Assembly (NCBI RefSeq): GCF_014873755.1 | Contig: NZ_JADBEG010000001.1 | Coordinates: forward strand, 10,609,001 to 10,673,000 | Reading direction: 5' to 3' | From: Amycolatopsis lexingtonensis | Lineage (GTDB): Bacteria; Actinomycetota; Actinomycetes; Mycobacteriales; Pseudonocardiaceae | DNA length: 64,000 nt | In this document: in pieces, positions 44,721 through 52,884 of the stretch | How positions within the stretch are numbered: position 1 is the first letter of the stretch | Layout of the letters: each line of letters starts with the position of its first letter | Translations under genes and position numbers: made by a program | Notes under the pieces: model-generated | What the model saw: the letters and a program-made list of their open reading frames with translations, nothing else | Database searches by the model: none | What the model was told of the DNA's origin: nothing

Positions 44721-47578
44721 GATTCCTCTCCGACCAGTTGCAGGAACGCGTCTTCCAGCCGGCGCCGGGGCCCGGCCTGCTCCACCGCGACGCCGGCGCG
44801 GACCAGCACGGCCACGGCTTCGGCGCGGGGCAGCCCGTCGAGATCGGCGTGCACGAGGTCGCCCTCGACGTCGACCGAGGTGACCCCGCCGTCCGCTTTG
44901 AGGGCCGCGGCGGCCGCCACCGGGTCGTCGACCCGGAACGTCGCCTCGCCGCCGGCCGCGGCCAGCTCGCCGACCTCGCCCGAGGCCACCAGCGAACCGC
45001 GGTGCATCACCACGACGTGCGTGCAGGTCTGCTCGACCTCGGCCAGCAGGTGGCTGGAGACCACCACGGTGCGGCCGGTCGCGGCGTACCGCTTCAGCAC
45101 CTCGCGCATCTGGTGGATCTGGGGCGGGTCGAGCCCGTTGGTCGGTTCGTCGAGCACCATCAGCTCCGGCAGGCCGAGCATCGCCTGCGCGATCGCCAGC
45201 CGCTGCCGCATGCCCTGGCTGTAGGTCCGCACCCGGCGTTCGACGGCCGAGCCGAGCCCGGCGATCTCCAGCGCCTCCGCGAAGTGCGCCTTCTCGGCCG
45301 GCCGCCCGGTCGCGGCCCAGTACAGCTCGAGGTTCGCCCGGCCGGACAGGTGCGGCAGGAACCCGGACCCCTCGACGAACGAGCCGATCCGCGACAGCAC
45401 CGGCGCGCCCGGGGCGATCTTGTGCCCGAACACGCGGATGCTGCCTTCGGTCGGCGTGATCAGGCCCATCAGCATCCGCAGCGTGGTCGTCTTGCCCGCG
45501 CCGTTCGGCCCGAGCAGGCCGAGCACCTGGCCCGGCTCGACGCGGAACGAGAGGTCCTTCACCGCGACGAACCCGCCCGCGTACTGCTTGCGCAGCCCTT
45601 CGATGACCAGCGGGGTCGTGGCCAGCTCGGGATCGACGTCGGTGGCCCGGCGGCGCCGCAGCGCCGCGAAGAGCACCACGGCCAGGCCGATCGCCAGCGT
45701 CACGCCGATGCCGACCAGCTGCCCGACCGGGGCCGGCGAGCCGACCGACGTGCCGGGCACGACCGGCACGGCCAGCGCGGTCCCGCTCGCCAGCGCGATC
45801 CGGAAGACCGCGGGCGAGGCCGGCGCGGCGAACGCCTGGTCGGTGGTGCCGACGACGAGCCGCAGCGAGTGGCCGCCTTCGATCGGGCGGACGATGCCGG
45901 GCAGCGTCACGGTGACGTCGACCGGTGTGCCGTCGGCGGGCAGCCCGCTCACCCGGAACGGCGCGATCGCGTTCGCCGGCAGCACGCGGGAGCCGTCCTG
46001 GCCGACGTCGTAGAGCTTCGCGAACAGCACCGCGTCCGGTTGCGGGTGCGCCGGGTCCGCGGCGACCCGCAGCCGCACGGTCGACGAGCCGCTGATCACG
46101 ACCTGGCCGTCGAAGGCGGCGGTGGTGAACTGCGCGGCCTGGCCCGGCGGGTCGTTGCTGAACAGCGCGCCCAGCCGCGACGAGCTGCTCGCGACGCCGT
46201 TGAGGCCGGGGATCCCGCTCACCGCGGCCGGGTTCGCGCCGGCCGGGCGCACCACCGGCTGGGCGGGACCGGACATGGGCAGCAGCCGCCGCTCGGTCGC
46301 GGGGCCGGTCAGGCCGGGGTAGGTGTCGGCGGTGACCGTGCGGACCGACGGCGTCCCGTTGGCGCGCAACGTGCCCTGGACGTCGTAGCTGAAGCCGCTG
46401 CCCGGGTCGCCGCCGTTCACCGCGGTCCACAGGAAGTCGCCGATCTTGGCGCGCAGCTGCGGGCCCGGCTTGCCGCCGTCGTGGCCGCCGGTGTACCAGA
46501 TCGTCTTGACCTTGCCGCCCGCCGCGGTGATCTGCCGGGCGCTGGCGTCGGACTGGTCGAGGCCGAACAGCGTGTCGCTTTCGCCCTGCACCAGCAGGGT
46601 CGGCACGGTGATCTTGCCCGTCACGGAGGCGGGGGACACGCGGCGCAGCAGGTCGACGCTCGCCTGGCTCGCCTGCCCGGTGGTGCCCAGCTCGGTGTAG
46701 GCGCGGCAGACGGCGGCGGTGAAGCGGCCGCACGGATCGGCCGGCCCGTTCTGGCGCCCGCCGCCCGCACCCTGGGGCACGGCGGGGGCCGCGGCCGCGG
46801 TGCCGGCCGCTCCGGTGGTGCCCGTGTCGGTCTCCTGCCCCGCTTCCGGGGCTTCGGCCGACGGCGACCCGCTCGCCGCGGCGCCGGAGCCCGCCGAGAA
46901 GAAGATCCCGGCCCAGCTCTTCTTGAACACGCCGTCGGTCGCGAACGCGCCGGCCGCGGGGGTGCCCGACGCCGTGAGGGCGGGCGTGGCCGCGTTCGGG
47001 ACCAGGCCCTGCGCGAGGTCGTTGTAGGTGATCACCGGGGCGATCGCGTCGACGCGCTTGTCCGTGCCGGCCAGCAGCAGCGAGAGCGCGCCGCCGTAGG
47101 ACGCACCGGTGACGGCGACCTTCGGGTCACCGTTCGGATCCGTCGTCACCTGATGTTGCGCGACGAGTCGGTCGATCAAGTGGCTCGCGTCGGCGACCTC
47201 GCCGTCCGGGTCGTTGAGCCCGATCTTGCCGGTGCTCTTGCCGAACCCGCGCGCGGACCACGTCATCACGACGAAGCCCTTCCGCGCGAGCTCGCGGGCG
47301 TCGTCGGCGACGCTGTTCTTGTCCCCGCCGAAGCCGTGCGCGAGCAGCACCGCGGGCGCGGGCACGGTGGCGGGCAGGTAGGTCGTCGTGTCGATCTTGA
47401 CCTGCTCCGCCGAGCCGGGGGCGGCGGGCAGGTCGATCAGCGCGTCCTGCGTGGGCACCGGCGCGGGCGCGGCGGGCCGCGTGATCCAGAAGACCGCGCC
47501 GGCGGCCAGGACCACGACGACCGCGGCGAGCGCGGTGAGGCGGGCTCCGCGGGTGCGCGGGAGCGGGAATCGGGGCAC
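44717..47578 (-). CDS. Membrane-anchored alpha/beta-hydrolase (X-Pro peptidase-like) fused to ABC ATPase
   Basis: The protein has about 953 residues. A membrane segment at about 14-33 is followed by an extracytoplasmic hydrolase: LLAHGFGGDK, nucleophile Ser160 in VTGASYGGAL, acid Asp335 in QGESDTLFG, His366 in YTGGHDGGK. A beta-sandwich like the C-terminal domain of X-Pro dipeptidyl peptidase/CocE (about 400-605) precedes a second membrane segment (about 617-640), then a cytoplasmic ABC ATPase with Walker A GPNGAGKTTT (690-699), signature YSQGMRQRL and Walker B LMVLDEPTNGLDP. GTG 47578 is a judgement; GTG 47626 is possible. It is coupled to the permease gene downstream. It probably links cleavage outside the cell to transport. 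Confidence 0.85.
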   Translation of the reverse strand: MPRFPLPRTRGARLTALAAVVVVLAAGAVFWITRPAAPAPVPTQDALIDLPAAPGSAEQVKIDTTTYLPATVPAPAVLLAHGFGGDKNSVADDARELARKGFVVMTWSARGFGKSTGKIGLNDPDGEVADASHLIDRLVAQHQVTTDPNGDPKVAVTGASYGGALSLLLAGTDKRVDAIAPVITYNDLAQGLVPNAATPALTASGTPAAGAFATDGVFKKSWAGIFFSAGSGAAASGSPSAEAPEAGQETDTGTTGAAGTAAAAPAVPQGAGGGRQNGPADPCGRFTAAVCRAYTELGTTGQASQASVDLLRRVSPASVTGKITVPTLLVQGESDTLFGLDQSDASARQITAAGGKVKTIWYTGGHDGGKPGPQLRAKIGDFLWTAVNGGDPGSGFSYDVQGTLRANGTPSVRTVTADTYPGLTGPATERRLLPMSGPAQPVVRPAGANPAAVSGIPGLNGVASSSSRLGALFSNDPPGQAAQFTTAAFDGQVVISGSSTVRLRVAADPAHPQPDAVLFAKLYDVGQDGSRVLPANAIAPFRVSGLPADGTPVDVTVTLPGIVRPIEGGHSLRLVVGTTDQAFAAPASPAVFRIALASGTALAVPVVPGTSVGSPAPVGQLVGIGVTLAIGLAVVLFAALRRRRATDVDPELATTPLVIEGLRKQYAGGFVAVKDLSFRVEPGQVLGLLGPNGAGKTTTLRMLMGLITPTEGSIRVFGHKIAPGAPVLSRIGSFVEGSGFLPHLSGRANLELYWAATGRPAEKAHFAEALEIAGLGSAVERRVRTYSQGMRQRLAIAQAMLGLPELMVLDEPTNGLDPPQIHQMREVLKRYAATGRTVVVSSHLLAEVEQTCTHVVVMHRGSLVASGEVGELAAAGGEATFRVDDPVAAAAALKADGGVTSVDVEGDLVHADLDGLPRAEAVAVLVRAGVAVEQAGPRRRLEDAFLQLVGEES

Positions 47579-47747
47579 GAGGAGAAACCTATTTGAGGTT
47601 TGCTGAGAGTGCTCCGCGCGGCTCACAGCGATCACACGCGCGAGACCACCTGGTGGACCGAAGTGACCGAAATTACAGGACCAACCCGGTGACGTGCGGC
47701 GTTCCGGCTGGCGTTCGGGTGGGGGTAACCGGCAGACTGGAACGGCT

Positions 47748-47845
47748 GTGAGGGGAGTATTCCTTCGCGGCGGTGTCGTCAGCACGGTGGCCCTAGCGCC
47801 CCCGGCACCGTCGGCCGGTGTTCCACCGGCGGGAGAGACCTCCGG
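47748..47845 (+). promoter_or_regulatory. yybP-ykoY-like (Mn2+) riboswitch before terC
   Basis: The leader shows GAGGGGAGTA at 47750-47759, several short hairpins (for example CCGGTG 47815-47820 with CACCGG 47824-47829), and GGGAGAGACCTCC at 47831-47843, the two conserved blocks of the yybP-ykoY motif; GAGG and CCTC can close P1. ACCTCCGG (47838-47845) is exactly complementary to CCGGAGGT (47867-47874), the terC ribosome-binding site. Without ligand this would hide the site; ligand-stabilised P1 would free it. The remaining part of the gap 47579-47883 is promoter DNA for the divergent genes. Confidence 0.75.
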
Positions 47846-47883
47846 TTAGTTGCTCATGCGCACTATCCGGAGGTTCTGGTTTC

Positions 47884-48846
47884 ATGACTGTCCCCCTGTG
47901 GCTGTGGATCGCCACGATCGGCGGCCTGCTCGCGCTCATCGCGCTCGACCTGGTCATCGTCGATCGCAAGCCGCATGAAGTGACCACGGGGGAAGCCGCT
48001 CGCTGGGTGATCTTCTACGTCTCGTGCGCGGTGCTCTTCGGGGCAGGCGTGTGGATCTTCGCCGGGCACGACCCGGGCGTCGAGTTCTTCACCGGCTACA
48101 TCACCGAGTACTCGCTGAGCGTCGACAACCTGTTCATCTTCATGATCATCATGGCGTCGTTCAAGGTGCCCGCCATCCACCAGCACCGCGTGCTGCTGGT
48201 CGGCATCCTCCTCGCGCTGGCCATGCGCAGCGTCTTCATCGCGATCGGCGCCGCGCTCATCGCGCAGTTCGTCTGGGTGTTCTTCCTCTTCGGCGCGATC
48301 CTGATCTGGACGGCGATCAGCATGCTGCGCGGCAAGGGCGAGGACGAGGAGTACCACGAGAACGCCGTCACCCGTCAGGTCCGCAGGTTCGCGCCGGTCA
48401 CCGACGACTACCACGGGCACAAGTACACGGTGAAGCTGAACGGCAAGCGGATGATCACGCCGATGCTGCTGGTGATCGTGGCCATCGGCTCCGCGGACCT
48501 GCTGTTCGCGGTCGACTCGATCCCGGCGATCTTCGGCATCACCCAGGAGGCGTTCCTCGTCTTCACCGCCAACGCGTTCGCGCTGATGGGCCTGCGGCAG
48601 CTGTACTTCCTGCTCGGCGGGCTGGTGACGAAGCTGGTCTACCTCACCTACGGCCTCGCGGTGATCCTCGCCTTCATCGGCGCGAAGCTGTTCCTGCACG
48701 CGCTGCACGAGTACCACGTCGTGCCGGACTGGCTGGACATCAACAACTGGGTGTCCCTCGGGGTCATCATCGTGGTGCTGTCCGTGACCACGGTGGCCAG
48801 CCTGGCGAAGGCCCGGCGCGACGAGCGCAAAGAGGTCGCCGCGTAA
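47884..48846 (+). CDS. terC: TerC/Alx-family membrane transporter (Mn2+ efflux type)
   Basis: The 320-residue protein has about eight or nine membrane segments. Family motifs include ..FFTGYITEYSLSVDNLFIFMIIM.. and ..GSADLLFAVDSIPAIFGITQ.., each with the membrane-embedded Asp residues thought to bind the ion. ATG 47884 follows CCGGAGGT, which is masked by the upstream riboswitch in one fold. TerC/Alx proteins with this riboswitch export Mn2+ or help metalate exported proteins. The 41-residue cytosolic loop (..MLRGKGEDEEYHE..) is normal. Confidence 0.92.
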   Translation: MTVPLWLWIATIGGLLALIALDLVIVDRKPHEVTTGEAARWVIFYVSCAVLFGAGVWIFAGHDPGVEFFTGYITEYSLSVDNLFIFMIIMASFKVPAIHQHRVLLVGILLALAMRSVFIAIGAALIAQFVWVFFLFGAILIWTAISMLRGKGEDEEYHENAVTRQVRRFAPVTDDYHGHKYTVKLNGKRMITPMLLVIVAIGSADLLFAVDSIPAIFGITQEAFLVFTANAFALMGLRQLYFLLGGLVTKLVYLTYGLAVILAFIGAKLFLHALHEYHVVPDWLDINNWVSLGVIIVVLSVTTVASLAKARRDERKEVAA

Positions 48847-48873
48847 GTCGTTCGCAGCGCTAAAGATTTCCGG

Positions 48874-48879
48874 TACGGT
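48874..48879 (+). promoter_or_regulatory. -10 box (TACGGT) of the S9 peptidase gene; leaderless start
   Basis: TACGGT stands 7 nt before GTG 48887 without a Shine-Dalgarno sequence. Confidence 0.55.
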
Positions 48880-48886
48880 CGGGGGC

Positions 48887-50827
48887 GTGCGTCCTGCCGA
48901 CATCGAAGACCTCGTCGTCCCCGGCCGTCCCGCCCTGCGCGGAAACCTGCTGCTCACCGCGCTGAGCAAACCCGATCTGAAGGCGGATGCCGCCCGCAGC
49001 GCGCTGCGCCGGGTGTCGCTCGACGGCGGCGAATCCGCGTGGACGCACGGTCCGCGCGACTCCGCCCCGTCGATCTCGCCCGACGGGCGCTGGGTGGCGT
49101 TCCTCCGCGCGGGGGAGGGCAAGGGCGCCGACGGCAGCCCGCAGCTGCACGTGATGCCGTCCGACGGCGGCGAGGCGCGGCGGCTGACGTCGCTGCACCT
49201 CGGGGCCGGCGAGCCGGTGTGGGCGCCGGACTCGCGGCGGATCGCGTTCACCGCCCGGGTGCCCGAGGCCGGGCGCTACGGGACCGAGGACGCCGACGGC
49301 GAGACCCCGGAGCCGGCCGCCGAGGCCCCGCGCCGGATCACCCGCATGGATTACCGGCTCGACGACGTCGGCTTCGTGCGCGACCGCGTGCAGCGGCTGT
49401 TCGTCGTCGACGCGGCCGAGCCCGCCGAGGCGCCCGAGCCGCTGACCGGCGCCGGGTTCGACGCGAGCCACCCGGTCTGGACGCCCGACGGCACGCGCGT
49501 CGTCTTCGTCGCGCCGCCGGAGTGGGGCGCGGCCGAGAGCGACTTCCGCGACGTCTGCGCGATCTCCGCCGAGGGTGGCGAGCCTGAAGTTCTCGTGCGC
49601 GGCGAAGGGTTCTGCGAGCGTCCGGCGTTCGGCGCGGACGGTACGTTGTTCTACTTCGGACAGTCCTTTGCGGAGCACCGCGAAGCCGCGATGACCGGCC
49701 TGTACGCGGCGACGCCCGAGTTCGGCGCCGGCCCGGTCAAGGCCCGCCGGCTGACCGACATCGAAACGGTGGACTGCGAAGCCTCGGCGGGCGCCCCGGC
49801 CCCGCGCGGCGCCGACGTGCTCGTGGCCGTCCGCAACCGCGGCGCGGTGGAGCTGCGCGCGGTCTCCGTCGACGCCGCGGACGCGCCACTGGCCGACCTG
49901 GCGGTGGTCTACGCCGACCGCACGGCGCTGCGGTCGTTCTCGTACGACGGCTCGGTGCTGGCGGCGGTGATCGCGACGCCGTCGACCGCCGGGGAGGTCG
50001 TGCTCCTGGGCGACGGCGAGCCGCGCGTGCTGACCGACTACTCGAAGCCGTTGCGGGACAAGGGCATCCGGCCGATGATCGAGCTGGAGACGACCGCGCC
50101 GGACGGCTACCCGGTGCACGGCTGGCTGGTGCTGCCCGAGGGCGAAGGCCCGCACCCGGTGCTGCGCGTGATCCACGGCGGCCCGTTCACCCAGCAGGAG
50201 TGGGCGGTGTTCGACGAGGCCCAGGTGTACGCGGCGGCGGGCTACGCGGTGGTCGTCGGCAACCCCCGCGGTTCGGCGGGCTACGGCCAGACGCACGGCC
50301 ACGCGATCACGCACGGCTTCGGCACGGTCGACGTCGACGACGTCCTGGCCCTGCTCGACAAGGCGTTGGAGCGCCCGGACCTGGACGCCTCCCGCGTCGG
50401 CGTCATGGGTGGTTCGTACGGCGGCTTCATGACGAGCTGGCTGGCCGCCCACCACGGCGGCCGCTTCAAGGCGGCGTGGAGCGAGCGCGCGGTCAACGCG
50501 TGGGACTCGATGGTCGGCAGCTCGGACATCGGCTACTTCTTCGTCGACGCGTACATCGGGTCCGACCCCGAGGTGCAGCGCGACCGGTCGCCGCTTTCGT
50601 ACGCCGACCGCATCGAGATCCCGTTCGCGGTGGTGCATTCGGAGCAGGACTGGCGCTGCCCGCTGGAGCAGGCGGAGCGGATGTTCGTGGCGCTGCGGCG
50701 GGCGGGCGCGCCGGCGGAGATGCTGCTGTTCCCGGGCGAGGGCCACGAGCTGACCCGGTCGGGCCGGCCGCGGCACCGGGTGCAGCGCTTCGAGGCGGTC
50801 CTGGAGTGGTGGGCCCGGCACCTGTGA
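48887..50827 (+). CDS. S9 prolyl-oligopeptidase family (acylaminoacyl-peptidase-like)
   Basis: The protein has 646 residues. The N-terminal 380 are a beta-propeller (repeats such as SISPDGRWVAFLRAG and PVWAPDSRRIAFTA). The C-terminal catalytic domain has Ser in VMGGSYGGFMTS, Asp in VVHSEQDWRCPLEQ and His in GEGHELTRSG. It has no signal peptide and is likely cytosolic, releasing acylated or short peptides. The start is fixed by the leaderless promoter. Its end abuts (4 nt) the low-G+C cluster on the opposite strand. Confidence 0.92.
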   Translation: MRPADIEDLVVPGRPALRGNLLLTALSKPDLKADAARSALRRVSLDGGESAWTHGPRDSAPSISPDGRWVAFLRAGEGKGADGSPQLHVMPSDGGEARRLTSLHLGAGEPVWAPDSRRIAFTARVPEAGRYGTEDADGETPEPAAEAPRRITRMDYRLDDVGFVRDRVQRLFVVDAAEPAEAPEPLTGAGFDASHPVWTPDGTRVVFVAPPEWGAAESDFRDVCAISAEGGEPEVLVRGEGFCERPAFGADGTLFYFGQSFAEHREAAMTGLYAATPEFGAGPVKARRLTDIETVDCEASAGAPAPRGADVLVAVRNRGAVELRAVSVDAADAPLADLAVVYADRTALRSFSYDGSVLAAVIATPSTAGEVVLLGDGEPRVLTDYSKPLRDKGIRPMIELETTAPDGYPVHGWLVLPEGEGPHPVLRVIHGGPFTQQEWAVFDEAQVYAAAGYAVVVGNPRGSAGYGQTHGHAITHGFGTVDVDDVLALLDKALERPDLDASRVGVMGGSYGGFMTSWLAAHHGGRFKAAWSERAVNAWDSMVGSSDIGYFFVDAYIGSDPEVQRDRSPLSYADRIEIPFAVVHSEQDWRCPLEQAERMFVALRRAGAPAEMLLFPGEGHELTRSGRPRHRVQRFEAVLEWWARHL

Positions 50828-50830
50828 GTG

Positions 50831-51385
50831 TTATGGCATGACGCCGAGTTGTTTGAGGATCACGGCGACGCGGTCGGTACCCCGATGAGGAAGCTGGTGC
50901 GAGGTCACGCTCAGCGTATCGAAGGCCGCAGGCAGAGCAGTGTCGATCCGTTGCCGGTACCCTTCGTCGACAACTCGCACGTCGTCGGCAGCGATGGGCT
51001 GAGCGATGTCCGGCCTCGCCCAGAAGACGAAGTCATAGGTCGGTTGCCAGCTACGCGCCAAGCCGAGCAAGGTGGCTTCCGGGTCCGGATGCCCCGGGGT
51101 GTGCACGAGTATGTCGGGCGGCCCGCCGTCGCAGAGGACGACCCGGAGGCCCGGCCGCGACACCAGCTCGCTTTCCTCCCTGATCAGGTCGCCCATCAAC
51201 CACCGAGCTGTATCGACGTCCTGGTGCAGGTCCAGGGACAGGGGACAGTGGCGAGCTGGTTCGAGCCTGACGACCGACGGGACACCGCGGTGTTCCAGCG
51301 CTTCGTGCAGCAGGCTCAACGTGGATGTCTTGCCGGTTGAGAAGCTCCCGCTGAGGAGCACCTTGGTCACGCCGTCGATCTTCAT
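50831..51385 (-). CDS. P-loop NTPase (AAA_28/NadR-kinase-like)
   Basis: The 184-residue protein has Walker A SGSFSTGKT (12-20), an EPARHCPL segment like the ExxR of the AAA_28/NadR-type kinases, and VVLCDGGPPD where DR or DxD is usual, then ..LLGLARSWQPTYDFVFWARPD... These small P-loop proteins are nucleotide or nucleoside kinases in the known cases; the substrate here is unknown. ATG 51385 lies 4 nt after the methyltransferase stop, so the two are one transcript. G+C is lower than in the flanking peptidase gene. Last gene of the four-gene cluster. Confidence 0.75.
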   Translation of the reverse strand: MKIDGVTKVLLSGSFSTGKTSTLSLLHEALEHRGVPSVVRLEPARHCPLSLDLHQDVDTARWLMGDLIREESELVSRPGLRVVLCDGGPPDILVHTPGHPDPEATLLGLARSWQPTYDFVFWARPDIAQPIAADDVRVVDEGYRQRIDTALPAAFDTLSVTSHQLPHRGTDRVAVILKQLGVMP

Positions 51386-51389
51386 CGGC

Positions 51390-52184
51390 TCAGGTCGCTG
51401 CGAGTTGGCAGCGGCCGAGGAGGAACCGGGGAAACTCCCATGCCACTGGGTAGACGCCTTCCACCCCTGCATCGGGCATGGGTTCACTGAGCTCACTGAT
51501 GTCCAGCCCGGCGCGGATCAGACCGTTGATGTAGGCGTTCAGCGGGCGGTGGGCGTGCGTGGTCCTGAGTTCCGAGTCGCGGGACAGCGAGGTCTGGAAC
51601 GGCGCTTCGATCCACACTTCGTTTTCGTACCGGAACCAGCTCTCTTTGTCGTAGCGCCAGTATCGCGACCAGAAGCACGGATGTGGTACCGCGAAGACGA
51701 ACTTGCCCCCAGGAGCGAGCAGTTTTGCGCACGCCGCGACCACGTCGTCGAACGAAGCTACGTTCTGTAGCAGCATGTTGGCGATGATCACGTCGAAGAG
51801 CTGGTCTCGTGAAGAGTCGGCAAGCAACTCTTCCACGGCCATTGCGCGGAACTCCACGTTTGGCAGCGGATCTCGCCGTCCTCTTGCGATCCTGACACTG
51901 GTGACGCTGGGATCAATGCCTACAAAAGCGGTTTCCGGATGTTCTGCGGCGAGCTGGGCAACGAAGGTGCCGGTGCCACAACCGGCATCGAGGACGCGGT
52001 GGCCGCCCTTGAGAGCGTCCCCGAGCAGGCTTGTCAACGACGGGAGAAGGATGTACCGGTAACTGAGGTCGCGTCCGCTCGCTATCAGTTCTTCGCGATG
52101 AGGCGCCAACTCGTCCCACTCGGCCGCCAGTCGGGCGCTGGCCTGAGCGCTTACCCTTTTCGCGCGATGTTGTCTCACTGGCAC
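51390..52184 (-). CDS. Class I SAM-dependent methyltransferase
   Basis: The 264-residue protein has SAM motif I RVLDAGCGTGTFVAQL, acidic post-I AFVGIDPS and motif IV-like DVIIANMLLQNV. A basic N-terminus (VRQHRAKRV) precedes it. GTG 52184 has AGGA just upstream. Third gene of the minus-strand cluster, 40 nt after the thymidylate-synthase-like gene. No target-specifying motif (for example NPPY for DNA bases) is seen, so a small molecule or nucleotide is more likely than DNA. Confidence 0.8.
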   Translation of the reverse strand: MPVRQHRAKRVSAQASARLAAEWDELAPHREELIASGRDLSYRYILLPSLTSLLGDALKGGHRVLDAGCGTGTFVAQLAAEHPETAFVGIDPSVTSVRIARGRRDPLPNVEFRAMAVEELLADSSRDQLFDVIIANMLLQNVASFDDVVAACAKLLAPGGKFVFAVPHPCFWSRYWRYDKESWFRYENEVWIEAPFQTSLSRDSELRTTHAHRPLNAYINGLIRAGLDISELSEPMPDAGVEGVYPVAWEFPRFLLGRCQLAAT

Positions 52185-52224
52185 CGGTCCTGACTCCGAT
52201 CGGCTGGTGATCCTGTTCCGGCGG

Positions 52225-52869
52225 CTACCTGCATTGGTGCTCCAAGATCCTCGTTACGTCTGTGAAGTCACGGTGATAGATATGCGCCGAAAGAATGTGG
52301 ATGGTGATGGGGCCGACTTGGGCATCGACACGAGCTGCGATGTCACGGTGAAATGACGACAAGGCGACAATATTGCCGGGCTGGCTTGCGAAAACGTTCT
52401 GGCTGCGGTAGACGACGTTTGTGTGCAGAACTTCATTGCGGATCTTTGCGTCGTAAAGAGAGATGCAACTGAGCTCCTTGCTGCCGGGTGCGTGGAAGCC
52501 AATGGTAGCGGACTTTGTTTCGCGTTTCCAACGTAACCTGTCCACCAGCCAGGCGACTTGATTAATCCCTTCGTGATGGCTGAAGAGTGCCCCATAGCTC
52601 ATCGTGTAGGGCGGAACGGTGGTGTCCGAGTGGTACTTGCGCATCATGAGGTCGATGCGTGCGGGTGAGGCTCCTGCGGCAATGAAGTCCTCGGCGGCAC
52701 TCAGGCTTCCTGAAATGGTGACATTCAGTAACTCGCGGATTCCTATGCCGTCGTCGGTGATGTCCTGTCCGTGATTCATTACAGTGCTCAGGCAGTCGAG
52801 CCATGCGTCACACAGTTGGACGAACGGGTTGAGTCCGATTTGTGTTATGCGCACCTGATCGGGCAACAT
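52225..52869 (-). CDS. Divergent thymidylate-synthase-like enzyme
   Basis: The 214-residue protein aligns by eye with the thymidylate synthase core: YGALFSHHEGINQ (92-104, the YGxxxR..DQ region), Cys135 in KELSCISLYDAK at the nucleophile position, YRSQNVF (154-160) for the phosphate-binding Arg-Ser and Asp/Asn, SQPGN (162-166) with the base-contacting Asn, and AHIYHRDF with His196 and Tyr198. It is shorter than standard ThyA (about 264). Catalytic residues look intact, so it may methylate or hydroxymethylate a pyrimidine nucleotide. ATG 52869 has a strong GAGGAGG site. The cyclase-like gene is 15 nt upstream. Confidence 0.7.
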   Translation of the reverse strand: MLPDQVRITQIGLNPFVQLCDAWLDCLSTVMNHGQDITDDGIGIRELLNVTISGSLSAAEDFIAAGASPARIDLMMRKYHSDTTVPPYTMSYGALFSHHEGINQVAWLVDRLRWKRETKSATIGFHAPGSKELSCISLYDAKIRNEVLHTNVVYRSQNVFASQPGNIVALSSFHRDIAARVDAQVGPITIHILSAHIYHRDFTDVTRILEHQCR

Positions 52870-52884
52870 CGTCCGTTTTCCTCC

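Noticed and set aside
50831..52184. Restriction-modification system from the methyltransferase and P-loop gene
   Set aside because: The methyltransferase lacks a DNA-base catalytic motif such as NPPY, and no endonuclease is encoded.
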